Origin: Nematostella vectensis
Taxonomy: Eukaryota; Cnidaria; Anthozoa; Actiniaria; Edwardsiidae
Direction of reading: 5' to 3'
DNA length: 64,000 bases
Assembly (NCBI RefSeq): GCF_932526225.1
Contig: NC_064037.1
Coordinates: 7,980,203-8,044,202 of the forward strand
The notes beneath the pieces are model-generated. The model had not been told where the DNA came from, did not search any database, and worked only from the letters and a program-made list of their open reading frames with translations. Made by a program: the position numbers and the translations under genes. Within the stretch, counting starts at the first letter, position 1; each line of letters opens with the position of its first letter. This document shows, one piece after another, positions 53,389 to 64,000 of this stretch.

Positions 53389-56300
53389 ATGGCGGCGCGA
53401 GGTTCAACTACTGCTAAGAAGAGCGCCACAAAAAAAGTCCGAATAACGTACCAAGAACTCGTTGATATAGCTGAACAGTTGACCCGAGATGATAAAGCGA
53501 CACATTCCAGGAAGAAGAGTAAGAAAAAGTCTGTGGAACATGAAAAGAACGCGGAGAAAACACAGGCAGAAAATTCGAATGTGGCTGACGTAGATCTCAG
53601 ACGGTTAGAAAGGATGAAGAAAGAACAAGTGAAGAACGAGAAAACAGCCGAGAACACTGAAGAAAATACAGAGAAAAGGGCTAAAAAGAAAAGAGAGATG
53701 AAGGATAAAAAGAAACGGTCCAGCGAAGAGCAAAAAACGGCTGTTTTGGACAATTATAAAAGTGTAAACAAAAGACGAGAAACAAAGGATAGCTTTTCGA
53801 GTTCTGATGGAAGTTCTACACATTGTATTGGGGATATTGTATCATCGAACAGCCGGATAGAGGATAATCCTTGCAATGAGGGTATAGATAACAATGGAAA
53901 AATCTCCAGTGGTAAAAGTAAATTAAAAAGAATTTCGAAAGAAGACGGTAAACATTCGCAAATGTCTCACCGACACAAAGAAAATAATGGTAAAAGTGAA
54001 GTTGACACAGACTCCCATAAAGAGGACATAAACAGAGACAGAGATAGACAGCATAGGAGGTCCAAAGCTGAGAAAAAGCCTCAAGATAAAAATGAACAGG
54101 GTAATACTAGCAGGCTGTGTGAAATACAAGGTGCACATATGGATGAGGTTGAGGAGTCTGCACCAGTGAGGCATGGTGGTATACTAAGACAAGACAGTCA
54201 AAAACACAAGGAGGTGCATGTGCACTTTAAGGAGAGTATGCATGGGTACGATGGAAGCAATGAGCTGAGAGGAATTATACGGATACCTGACGGGGTGGAT
54301 ATAACTGCACAAGAGACTGTAGATATAGATAGTATGACAACTGGTGTGAGTGAGTTAGACATTGATGAAGGGCAGAATCCTCAATACAGGCTTTATCACT
54401 CAGATAAAGATAGCAGTATTCGTGCTTCTAATGAATTGAGGGCTGCTAAAGAGCAATGTATCTCAAGAGAGAGTACCAATGAATCTCAGGTGAGAAGAGA
54501 GGCAACTGCTGAAGGCGACTTAAATCATCATGATAAGGCAGAAAAACGAATAAAGGCCATCAACCGACAGCGTGCACAGCAGCTATTGCATCTTACAAAC
54601 CAGGCTGAGGCCTCCTTAAACAACCTCCTCTCCAAAGACATAACAAGTCGTGAGAGTTTTATTAAAGCGAGAACACTAAGTAAAGAAATCCAAGAATCTG
54701 CCAAAGGTGTCATGATGCTTGACCTCAGCTTTGCTTCAAAGAATGATATGGACCACGTTCTCTGGAAAAGTGCATTTTATAATGTCATTGAGACTTTTCG
54801 AAAGACAAGTAAACTGTTTTTGGGTTATTCCCATGAGAAACATGTTATGAGTCCAGAGGAGATCCACCAGGAGCTTTGGGATTTCCTAGTTCAGGCTCAT
54901 GTATTCTATGTTGAGCTGATGGAGTTACTCCAGTCCACACATGGTTTTGATATCAACAGTGTTATTAGTCATCCAAAGAGCTCTGAGATGTTGGCCAGAA
55001 ATGTAAGTAGTTATCCTTATATAATATTAGGTAAATAGAAAAAAAAGCTCCGACGAAAGGGCTAACCCTCGAAACGTCAGCACAACAACGCTGTTTCACC
55101 GAGGCGTTTAACGTACCTTTTCAACCTTGTGTTGATTTATACCTACACCACACCTAGGCAGACCATCTAGTTTTCCTACAGCTTGCCTGTACTCTTCTGT
55201 TGTGACCTTATCTTTGTTCTACTATCAGAAAGCCATGAGTGAAGACGGTACGTGTTTATTGTAGATCTGTGTGATTCAACTCTTTCCTAATCATACATGT
55301 GCTATATGCTAATTACAATATTTGTGATCATGTGATTAATATGGCGTAATCATTAGGATATTAGATTACTACATCTTTCCTAGCTATATCATTTGACCAA
55401 GTTAGCATTATTCGACCCAATGTTGAATTCTTTCCCCTAAAATCGTGTAGCATGCTGTTCCCAGCCTGCACATGCATATGCCCTACAAGATAATATTTAA
55501 GTCAGTTATTAAGTCTTTTGGCCAAGGTAGCATTGTTCAACGCCATGTTGAATTCTTTCCTGTAAAATTGTCCCAGCGTGCTGTTCCCTTAGCAACTTGA
55601 CCCCATTCCCTTGGTAAGAATGGCGAATTGAGAAACAAGGATTTGATTAATCTTCAGGCCAAGCTAGCATTGCTAAGCTGTCACCACATACTCATATTCC
55701 TTGGCGACATTGAGCGGTACAAGGAGCAGATGCAGTCATCAAAGACTATCAACTGGGGAGCCGTAAGGGTCTGGTACCTTAAGGCTAGTAAGCTAGCACC
55801 AAAAAATGGAAAGCCCTACAACCAACTGGCAGTCATTGCAGTGTATGCTAATCGCAAGCTTGATGCAATCTACTACTATGTACGAAGCCTGGCTGTTAGC
55901 TCTCCCATCCTTACAGCTAGAGAAAAGCTGACCACTATATTCTATGAAATTCAGAGAAAGGTAGGAACAATTTTTGTTTTAGAATTCATATTTTTTCACA
56001 CCTTATCATGCTATTTAACAAATAGATCTCATTTTTGCATGGTTCTGTCCTCTAATAGGTGCACAAATGACATAACAGCATGTCATAAAAAGAGTGACCG
56101 TTATTCATGTCATGCTGTGAACTCTTCTGTGCATTTATTAGAGGACAGACACACAAAAACATGAGATCTTTTTGTTTTATACAGCAATTAAAGTGTTTTT
56201 TTTACGATATAATCTGATCTAGTTCTAGGGAGTGGATACACTCATGCTGACACCAAACGTGCTTGTGTCTTGTAATAACACATGGACTCTTGGCAAATCA

Positions 56301-59300
56301 AAGTGTGCATTATATGCACGGGAATTAGGATACTTTGTCAGCGATTTCTTTATAAAATAAACAAAATTGAATCCCAGAATTTTATTAAAGATAATCTTTT
56401 CTGATAATTATCATTAATTATTTAAAAAACCTAGGCAGAGCAGCTGAATGAGGATCAGAGACAAGAGAGACTGAGACAGAAGAGGTTACGCGAACAGACA
56501 GAGGAGGCAAGGCTTGGCCGAGGGCGGGGCAGGGGGAGGGGTGTAAGGGCAATGACTGGAGAGAGAAATACAAATGCCAGGTGAGAAAAAATACCTTTTA
56601 TATTGCTATTAGTGAGAAATTTGTATAGCATATATATTTCACCTGTACTTGTGTATTAGAATGGCAGTGTTGTTATTAGAAGGTAATGGATTCACAGCAC
56701 TTTATATAGAAAGCCTAGTTTCTTGTGTAAATTTTACCTGTCAAACCATTTTTTTTTTGGTTGCTTATCCACTGATAGCTATCCTTGGCATAACTTGCTT
56801 TTAGGAACTAATGTTTATCAATGCGATAGCTATCCACCATAAACTCACAGGGATAATCCCTTTCGGCAGATGAGTTTATCAGACTCTTTTTATGAACTGG
56901 CCCCTAGTTTTTTTTAAATGCCAATAGCTGACCTGATGCAAATTCTATACCACTATAACTGCTATTGAAATCTTCTCCCAAATAAGATCAAGAGTTAATA
57001 GGTCACATGTTTTGAGATGTGTTTTTGTGTGTGGGTGTGTCTAGACATGAAATCTGGGTGCTGACTCACCATGGGGTCTGTAAGAGGTATATGGTGACTG
57101 ACGAAGGACAGGTACTTTCTGTCAATGCAGCAGGCCAGCAGATCACCGATGACGAGACTGCAGAAAACCAACCTGAGCCTGCAAGGGAGTCGCCCAAAGT
57201 GTCACTTCAAGAGGTACAGATGTAAAACTAAGGTTGCACTGAGACAACCCCATCATTACCATCCTTTCACAAACGTGGATGATGGCATGCTGGCATAATG
57301 ACGGCAGCTGCAATAGCACAGCTGTATTGGTGGCAGATAGTGGGTTAATGAGAATGGCCGCTGGAGGTGATGATTTTGATTTTGATATAGATGTTGAGTA
57401 CATTACATGGTGATAATGATGACAGCAGCAATAGTATTAGTGTAGTGCTGATAGTTGGGTAAGGGTGATGGTGATGTATTGATGACATGATTATAACAAT
57501 GATGTTGTTGACAGCAATGGCAATAGTTTTAATGGTGGCCCAACTGAAAGTGTGGTACTGGAGATCACTGGAGGTGATGATGACGTTGATGATGGTGGTG
57601 ATGGTAAGGATAATGAAGATGCTGGTGGTTGTGATGGTGATGATTATGGTGGTAGTGATGATGTTGATAGCAAACATAAAAAAAGGAAAAATGCTTGTGC
57701 TCAAAACTAACATTCTCGTTATCTCATCAGATTAACAAGAAGTTCATGTTGCATTACCTATGTGCCCATGGCCTGCTGTACACACGAATCAGGTAGGTGT
57801 TGGATGCTGTTTCTTTTAATTCTTTTTTTAATTTATTGGACAATAATTGCAATATACAAAAAAGATGCCCAATGGGGCCATGTGTAAACGTGCAATAGGC
57901 CCATGCAGGACCCACCCCTAACTTAACAAATTTGAAATAAAACTATAAAAACTAAAAAATAAAAACAATAAAAACTAATTGTGATGGCAGCCACAGTGCT
58001 GTGGCACATAACCTATGCGCCTATGACCTGCTCCACGCACAAATTGCTAATATGTGCCATATAAGTGATATATAATTGAAATTATTATGTCATTATAAAG
58101 TATTGCATAAACATCTACTTTGATAACAGCATGGACCACCTGCCTTCGTTAAAATGTGAGCTGATGGGGGAACTGCACACTCTTCTGGGCTATCCCCTCT
58201 GCTCCTCTGTGTCCCGCGCTACCCTTCTGCAGATGGCTGCCATCAACATGTTTGCTATCGACCACACAACTCCACATGGTGAGTAGTGCAGCACCGCCCC
58301 TTCACAATAAAGATATTGTTGTGCAATGACAAGTTTGATTTGATTGCTCAGATGAAGAAGAGACCTATATCAGGCTTGGGACACCGCAAGACCAAGCCCT
58401 GAACCTTGCATTCGACATGGTCCTCTCTCTACTCACTGCATGCACTGCCCTCCTCAACAATCAAAATGAACCGGACAGTTACCATGCCAATGACTCTGAT
58501 TTTCAAGGCAATGCTGTGTTGTGTGACACCTTAAGGCAGTACTTGCCTGCTCTAATGGTCTGGTTCGACTGGTTGAGGTGCCATGTTGCGTTATGGCTGG
58601 TCTCTAGCATAAGGTTAGTTGTGTTGCAGCACAGTTACCATACCCACCAATCTGGTTGCCAACGCGATGCAGGGTTAAGTGACACCTTTAGGCAGCACTT
58701 GTCTGCTTCAATGGTGTGACTAGTTGAGGTGTTAAGTTATGTCGAGTCACTTGCATATGGCTAGTTGTGGCTCAGCAAAGCTATTTATAGAAATTTTAGT
58801 TATAGGGTTGGGCTAGACATTGGCAGGCTAATAAGCCAGTCCTTCCTTTCTCAAGGGGCACACCCAAGATTCACCAAAGAGGGGGGGAGACCATTTTGAA
58901 GAGAAGTCTTGTAGCAAATGTATTACCTTGTACAAAATGTAATAAACACATAAAGTATAATGCCTACAGGCACCAATATATCGGATGTAAGGGCGGCTAG
59001 CAAATTTGTACATTATTTTGCCCATACATTTTTTCAAGTTTCAGTGAGGGGTACTACCCCCTGATATGTAGATCTTAAATTTTGTCCGGTATATAAGCTA
59101 TTTTTGCAGCCGAAAACATGATTGTGTTTTGCTCTATCCCTCATAGCACTCATCGGAACCTGTGGGAAGCTATTGCTGGGTTTCTGAATGTGTTTTCTAG
59201 TGTGCAGCTACCAGACTGCCCAACCTCTGAAAAGGGTAAGTAAAGGAGATTACTTTTTTCTAAATGAGCATTTGAAAGAGTATTCTTCTTGTATCACATT

Positions 59301-62300
59301 CTTTAGTTTGAAACTTTGGTTTTGTGTTTCTATTAGTTTAATAATGATGTTACAGATTGTTTTGTGACCCTCATCTGTGGTGCTGTAGGTGGCGAGCAAG
59401 TAAGCCTAATTGAGGATGAATTCCTGGCTGGCTTCAAGCCCCTAAATGATGTCAAGAGACCAACTCTGACGATCAGTAATAAAAACCAAAAGGTGGACAT
59501 CTTCTCCTTACCCCTCCCCACTCCAATCCCAACTAGAGACAAAGTTTAAGAGCAAACAGAAATGTTATTCAGCAAAATAATGGTGTGGTAATATAAATAT
59601 CTACTAATCTTGAGTCTATCACATTTTTCAAAAGAAGATAAAGATATTTGAATATTTCAAATTGGTGTAGAATCTTCAAAACTTTTTAACTGATGGGAAT
59701 TCATAAAGGCTCCTGGCTGTGTTTTTTGTGTAACTCTTGAATATTTCAAATAAGTGCTTCCTCCATCACTCTTTTGTAGGACATCGCTGAGGACTACTTG
59801 AGAGTAACTGTCATCAGAGACTTTGCATCTTTCCTGCTGTCATTAGATAACCCACCAGTACAACAGAATGAAGAGACCGGCTTGTACTGTGCATGCATTG
59901 CTAGCCTCCCCTCGTCGCCTGAGGTAGAGAGCACGTCTACACATGTTGTGCAAGTTGACGTCCACCAGCCATCGCACCATCTGGTAAGGAGACGATAGCC
60001 TACATTCCTCGCCAGAGATAACAGAAATTTCAGGTTATGCATTAGATTCAGTGCATCAAGTCCCCATATTAGAGACCTTAAAAATGGTGGAACGTTGGTG
60101 GTGGTAAACATCAAGAATTCAGCTATCATTCATTCTATCATTCTTATTATTTAACATACAACAGATAAATCTTTAAATGGTGCTATTGTCACTACATCAC
60201 TATAAGGCCCCAGCGCCGTAACAGACACCTAAATACTGGGGGGGGGGACAAATCGAATGGCACCTGTAGCTGTAACAGCACTAGTAAAGGGGATCTGAAT
60301 AATACTAGCGTATGGCTTTTCCTCATATCTGGCTTACCCTCTCATATGGAAAAAAAAACTGGAAAACTGAGGGGGTGGGGGGAAGCATTAAAGCACTGGT
60401 AAAGGAAATCTGCATTATACTAAGCATATGGCTTCCCCTCTCAGACCTGTTAACCTAGAGCTTTAGTTCATTTTATTCACTTGTTAACCTTGCAATGATG
60501 ATATCATAGCTTGGTTATGAGTTGAGATTATGATTTAATGTTTAGGAACCTGACTCTGATGACGTTATCATAGAAAGTATTGAGGATGCATACTACTCAG
60601 GGTGAGCTCTAGCATTGTGTTCAGCTACTGTAAACCAGATTGCCAACAAACATGAACTTAGTTTAGTACAAGACAGCTATCGATCTGTGCTCAAAAGTTT
60701 GCCTAGGGACTCCTTTTACCTTTGCTCACAGTGATCCATTCTTTGTGAGGTTCTTGATGGTAGTATAATCAGAGACATGAACTGGGGAAACGCACGACAA
60801 GAAAGGAAAATGAAGAAGCAGTATAGGTAGAGAGACTACAAGCTGAATTGTTAGAAAAAAAACAGTGCAACATAAAATTCCAACCTGTGTTGATTTATTT
60901 CCCTTTTTGTACAACCCTATCTTTTCTGCAACTTGTCTTTCTGAAACCATAACATTTTCTGTTGTTTGACACAGGGATGAGGAGAACAAAGGCTTTCAGC
61001 AACTCAAGGTATAAACTGTTATTTGTCATTGTTCTCTGTGTTGTTGTCATCATTGATTATTATCTGCAAAGCAAAAATTAGAAATTAAAGTTTCAAAATG
61101 TTTTCAGGCGAAAAAGGATGCACTGGCTCGTGAAGTGGAAGCTCATCAAGAAAGACATGATAAAGCAAAGGTCAAATGGTCACAATCTGTCATATCATTC
61201 ATCTTATATAAAACTTTCAATTTTATGGGCTCACCCCTGGCCTAATTGCCCTCTGAAGTTCAAGCTTATTTCTGTAGTCTGTTTAATTCCAGGCTCTTGT
61301 ACATGAAAACATCAGCCGTCCCCATCTAATGCTTGAGAACTACCCCACCTACCTGGTACCTGATACCAATTGCTTTGTTGACCATCTGGACGGCCTCAGT
61401 GCTATTGTACACAGTGGGGAATTTGTGCTGGTCGTGCCACTAGTTGGTAAGGGGGTAGTTTTGTTGATAAACTAGATGACCCAAAGACACTATATTAAAT
61501 ACCTGAAGGTGGCTGTTATAGTGACAGTCTACTGTGGATAGGCTGGGTGGCACAAGTGCTTTTCACTGCAAATTTTCATCATTCTGTATGCTGTGATGGT
61601 TTGAGATCATATTGCTTATGTGTTTACTTGTTTTTTTTTTTTCAATTGTGTGCTTCTTTCTATCACCTTAGTAATCAATGAGCTTGATGGTTTGGGACGA
61701 GAGCCCATGCTAGACAAATACCACGACCCAAGACACGCCCAGAGAGTGTACCTCAATGCCAGGTGCTCTGTCCTTAGTTGTCTGATTATACAAAACACCC
61801 AAATAGTTAAGAGTTTGAAACAGAATTCTAACTATGATGTAAACCAATCATTAGTGCCATAATTGCTCGAAAAAGTGGAAGGGTGCTTAGTTTTCCAAGG
61901 CCCAGGTGACGTGATCATTCTAAGGAATAATGTTTTTACCTAACAGACAGTGCCCCTCCTTATCAGTGTTTATATAGTGCGAAACATTTAGGCAAGGGAC
62001 TTATTCTGGGGATGCACTTATTTTAGTAATTACAGCATACTGCTCAATAAAATGTTTGTCTTTATTCCATCGTTTCTTGGTATTTTCTACATATAAGTTA
62101 AACATTTTGATCATTGTGTTTTAGGGCAGCGATTGATTTCCTGGAAGACCAATTCAGCTTGCGTAACCCGCAGGTCAATGCCCTGACCAGCAAGGGGTCA
62201 GTGCTCGACACCATTGCATACAGGAGTGAGGACCCTTCGGCCAGGAAGGTATTTTGCACATAAAAGCTTTTGCTGTATTTGCAATTTTCTTAAATTCTGT

Positions 62301-63034
62301 GGTGTGGAAGAACAAGACCACTGTGTTAAAAGTTGACACAAATATATTTGTATTTAGATAATTAGCATGTGCATAAATAACTATGAACTGGAACCATTAG
62401 GCAATAGTGATATACTGATTATCCATATGAAGCACAAGAAAGGTCCTAACCATAGAATTTGTCAACATTTACTTGGAGCCTCATCAATATTAATCTAGAA
62501 TTGTCTTTTGCTTTATATATGTTGGCCATTTATATCTTTCACAGGGTAATAATGATGACGTCATTCTATCTTGCTGCTTACACTATTGCGAAGAGAATTT
62601 TGTCCACAGACTTGCCACAGGTTAGTCACATGTTCTAGCGGTGAATTTGTATACTTTTGAGTACCACTACCAATCACCTGAGTATTGAGCAAGAGCGATG
62701 GCATTGAAAAGACAAGTTAGTATTTGTTAAGCTTCATGTCTGTCTATTGAGAATGCACGTTTTGAGCTTGCACCCAGCTGGAATTTTATTGTGGTAGACA
62801 TGGCTTCTATTTGTATCCCTGTTCATTCATGGTTCTTACACTTTAACTGTTTCCTAAATGCAGGATTTTTGGTCACTGTTTTAAGATATCTTTTTCTCTT
62901 CAGCTGACCAGCCTATCACGATCAGGCGGAAAGTAGTGCTTCTCACAGACGACAGGAACCTCAGGCTCAAGGCCTACACAAGAAATGTCCCTGTACTCCC
63001 AGTACCTCTGTTCCGCAGGATGGCTCATGTGTAG
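53389..63034 (+). CDS. SMG6 (EST1A) nonsense-mediated-decay endonuclease
   Basis: SMG6 is recruited to UPF1 and cuts mRNA near premature stop codons. Start at 53389 (CCAATATGGCGGC). About 18 exons give roughly 1,270 residues: 53389-55002, 55658 (or 55619)-55960, 56435-56580, 57045-57211, 57731-57791, 58132-58279, 58352-58613, 59147-59235, about 59390-59491, 59780-59981, 60545-60600, 60976-61008, 61109-61170, 61294-61446, 61672-61762, 62126-62249, 62546-62621 and 62905-63034. The N-terminus is charged, Lys/Glu-rich and low-complexity. A 14-3-3-like EST1 domain follows (GDIERYKEQ, WYLKASKLAPKNGKPYNQLAVIAVYANRKLDAIYYY). The C-terminal PIN nuclease domain keeps three acidic sites: VPDTNCFVDHL, NNDDVILSCC and LLTDDRNL. 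It is therefore predicted active. An RG-rich segment lies in exon 3. One exon end is tandemly duplicated. Confidence 0.95.
55385..55600. repeat. Tandem duplication in SMG6 intron 1
   Basis: GACCAAGTTAGCATTATTCGACC...ATGTTGAATTCTTTCC at about 55397 recurs as GGCCAAGGTAGCATTGTTCAACG...ATGTTGAATTCTTTCC at about 55520. Each is followed by a diverged GCATGCTGTTCCC / GCGTGCTGTTCCC. The start of the next exon (GGCCAAGCTAGCATTGCT at 55657) resembles the first 20 bases, a weaker third match. Confidence 0.7.
57240..57700. repeat. Degenerate GATGGT/GATGAT-rich repeat
   Basis: An intronic stretch of SMG6 made of imperfect TGATGATGGT-type units with AATAGT and GTTGAC interruptions. It produces long frames on both strands (Met/Val-rich and Ile/Thr-rich) with no other coding sign. 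Confidence 0.8.
58486..58780. repeat. ~147 bp tandem duplication spanning a SMG6 exon end
   Basis: Copy 1 (about 58486-58632) holds the last 128 bases of the exon plus donor CATAAG|GTTAGT. Copy 2 (about 58633-58780) is a diverged repeat (GTGACACCTTTAGGCAGCACTTGTC, GTTGAGGTG, then CATATGGCTAGTTGTG). Copy 2 has lost the donor GT (now GC) and gained an in-frame stop (GTGTGACTAG). It is dead intronic sequence now. Confidence 0.8.
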
Positions 63035-63084
63035 TGCTGATGTGTTATTATCAGGATGACAGATGATGAGGATGACAGGATGAG

Positions 63085-64000
63085 TGCTGCCATATTCCTA
63101 CCAGTACAACTATCTACTGCTGATATGTGTTCAAGGCACTGCTACAAGTTTCTACCAGTACAACTATCTACTGCTGATATGTGTTCAAGGCACTGCTACA
63201 AGTTTCTACCAGTACAACTATCTACTGCTGATATGTGTTCAAAGCACTGCTGCAAGTTTCTACCAGTACAACTAACTACTGCTGATATGTGTTCAAGGCA
63301 CTGCTACAAGTTCCTACCAGTACAACTATCTACTGCTGATATGTGTTCAAAGCACTGCTGCAAGTTTCTACCAGTACAACTATCTACTGCTGATATGTGT
63401 TCAAAGCACTGCTGCCATATTCCTACCAGTACAACTATCTACTGCTGATATGTGTTCAAAGCACTGCTGCAAGTTTCTACCAGTACAACTAACTACTGCT
63501 GATATTTGTTCAAAGCACTGCTGCAAGTTTCTACCAGTACAACTATCTACTGCTGATATGTGTTCAAGGCACTGCTGCAAGTTTCTACCAGTACAACTAA
63601 CTACTGCTGATATGTGTTCAAGGCACTGCTGCAAGTTTCTACCAGTACAACTAACTACTGCTGATATGTGTTCAGAGCACTGCTGCAAGTTTCTACCAGT
63701 ACAACTATCTACTGCTGATATGTGTTCAAAGCACTGCTGCAAGTTTCTACCAGTACAACTATCTACTGCTGATATGTGTTCAAGGCACTGCTGCCATATT
63801 CCTACCACTACAACTATCTACTGCTGATATGTGTTCAGAGCACTGCTGCAAGTTTCTACCAGTACAACTATCTACTGCTGATATGTGTTCAAAGCACTGC
63901 TACAAGTTTCTACCAGTACAACTATCTACTGCTGATATGTGTTCAAAGCACTGCTACAAGTTTCTACCAGTACAACTATCTACTGCTGATATGTGTTCAA
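63085..64000. repeat. 54-bp minisatellite 3' of SMG6, runs off the window
   Basis: About 17 copies of a 54-bp unit (TTTCTACCAGTACAACTATC, then TACTGCTGATATGTGTTC, then AAAGCACTGCTGCAAG) start 50 bases after the SMG6 stop codon and continue to the window edge. Unit length 54 is a multiple of three, so several frames are open on both strands (for example LPVQLSTADMCSKHCCK). Copies with GCTGCCATATTCC in place of GCAAGTTTC recur three times. Probably 3' UTR or just beyond. Confidence 0.93.

Noticed and set aside
55230..55248. Possible 19-bp SMG6 exon (KAMSED)
   Set aside because: Splice sites are present, but inclusion leaves phase 1 and puts the following exon out of frame.
57345..57735. Ile/Thr-rich minus-strand and Met/Val-rich plus-strand frames
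   Set aside because: They arise from the GATGAT-type repeat.
63056..63827. Cys-rich repeat peptides that could suggest a secreted venom-like or repeat protein
   Set aside because: There is no signal peptide or intact single frame, all frames are open equally on both strands, and the array sits directly after the SMG6 stop. It is a minisatellite.

Overview
This 64 kb window is nuclear DNA of an animal, most probably an anthozoan cnidarian (a sea anemone of the Nematostella type). The genes are split by many short GT-AG introns. The proteins are clearly metazoan: SERCA, PIG-S, SMG6, Sm D3 and GUCD1. There is also a separate bacterial-type isocitrate lyase beside a malate synthase, a glyoxylate-cycle pair lost from most animals but known from cnidarians. 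The species call is inference. I mapped exons by matching conserved protein segments to consensus splice sites; for PIG-S all 16 exons close in phase, for 564 residues.

Layout. 1-5.0 kb: intergenic, dominated by a G-rich minisatellite of about 30 copies. 5.1-7.2 kb (+): a PAN/apple plus ALK-type glycine-rich protein. 8.1-12.4 kb (-): an FAD enzyme of the D-amino-acid oxidase family with a peroxisomal-type C-terminus. 13.8-22.4 kb (-): PIG-S of the GPI transamidase. 22.7-24.9 kb (+): YdjC-type carbohydrate deacetylase, head-to-head with PIG-S. 25.4-27.8 kb (-): isocitrate lyase ending in SKL. 29.0-33.2 kb (+): malate synthase, divergent from isocitrate lyase. 34.8-38.0 kb (-): GUCD1, with a long foldback element and a LINE remnant in its intron. 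39.0-39.7 kb (+): SNRPD3. 41.6-51.7 kb (+): SERCA calcium pump, 24 coding exons. 53.4-63.0 kb (+): SMG6 nonsense-mediated-decay endonuclease. 63.1 kb to the end: a 54-bp minisatellite that leaves the window.

Isocitrate lyase and malate synthase catalyse successive steps of the glyoxylate shunt, and their divergent layout would permit co-regulation. The oxidase at 8-12 kb is also predicted peroxisomal. The other genes are housekeeping genes with no obvious shared pathway.

The most unusual signal is a set of tandem arrays whose repeat unit itself contains a splice site. In PIG-S an 80-bp unit repeats the 3' splice site and start of exon 12 eight times. Just downstream, a 66-bp unit repeats the end of exon 13 with its 5' splice site eight times; that unit is a multiple of three and has no stops, so every donor choice keeps the frame. 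In malate synthase the exon-3 donor is repeated about 14 times in a 46-48 bp unit. In SMG6 an exon end and its donor are duplicated once, the second donor having decayed. I see no dedicated novel enzyme system; these splice-site arrays are the best candidate for something undescribed.
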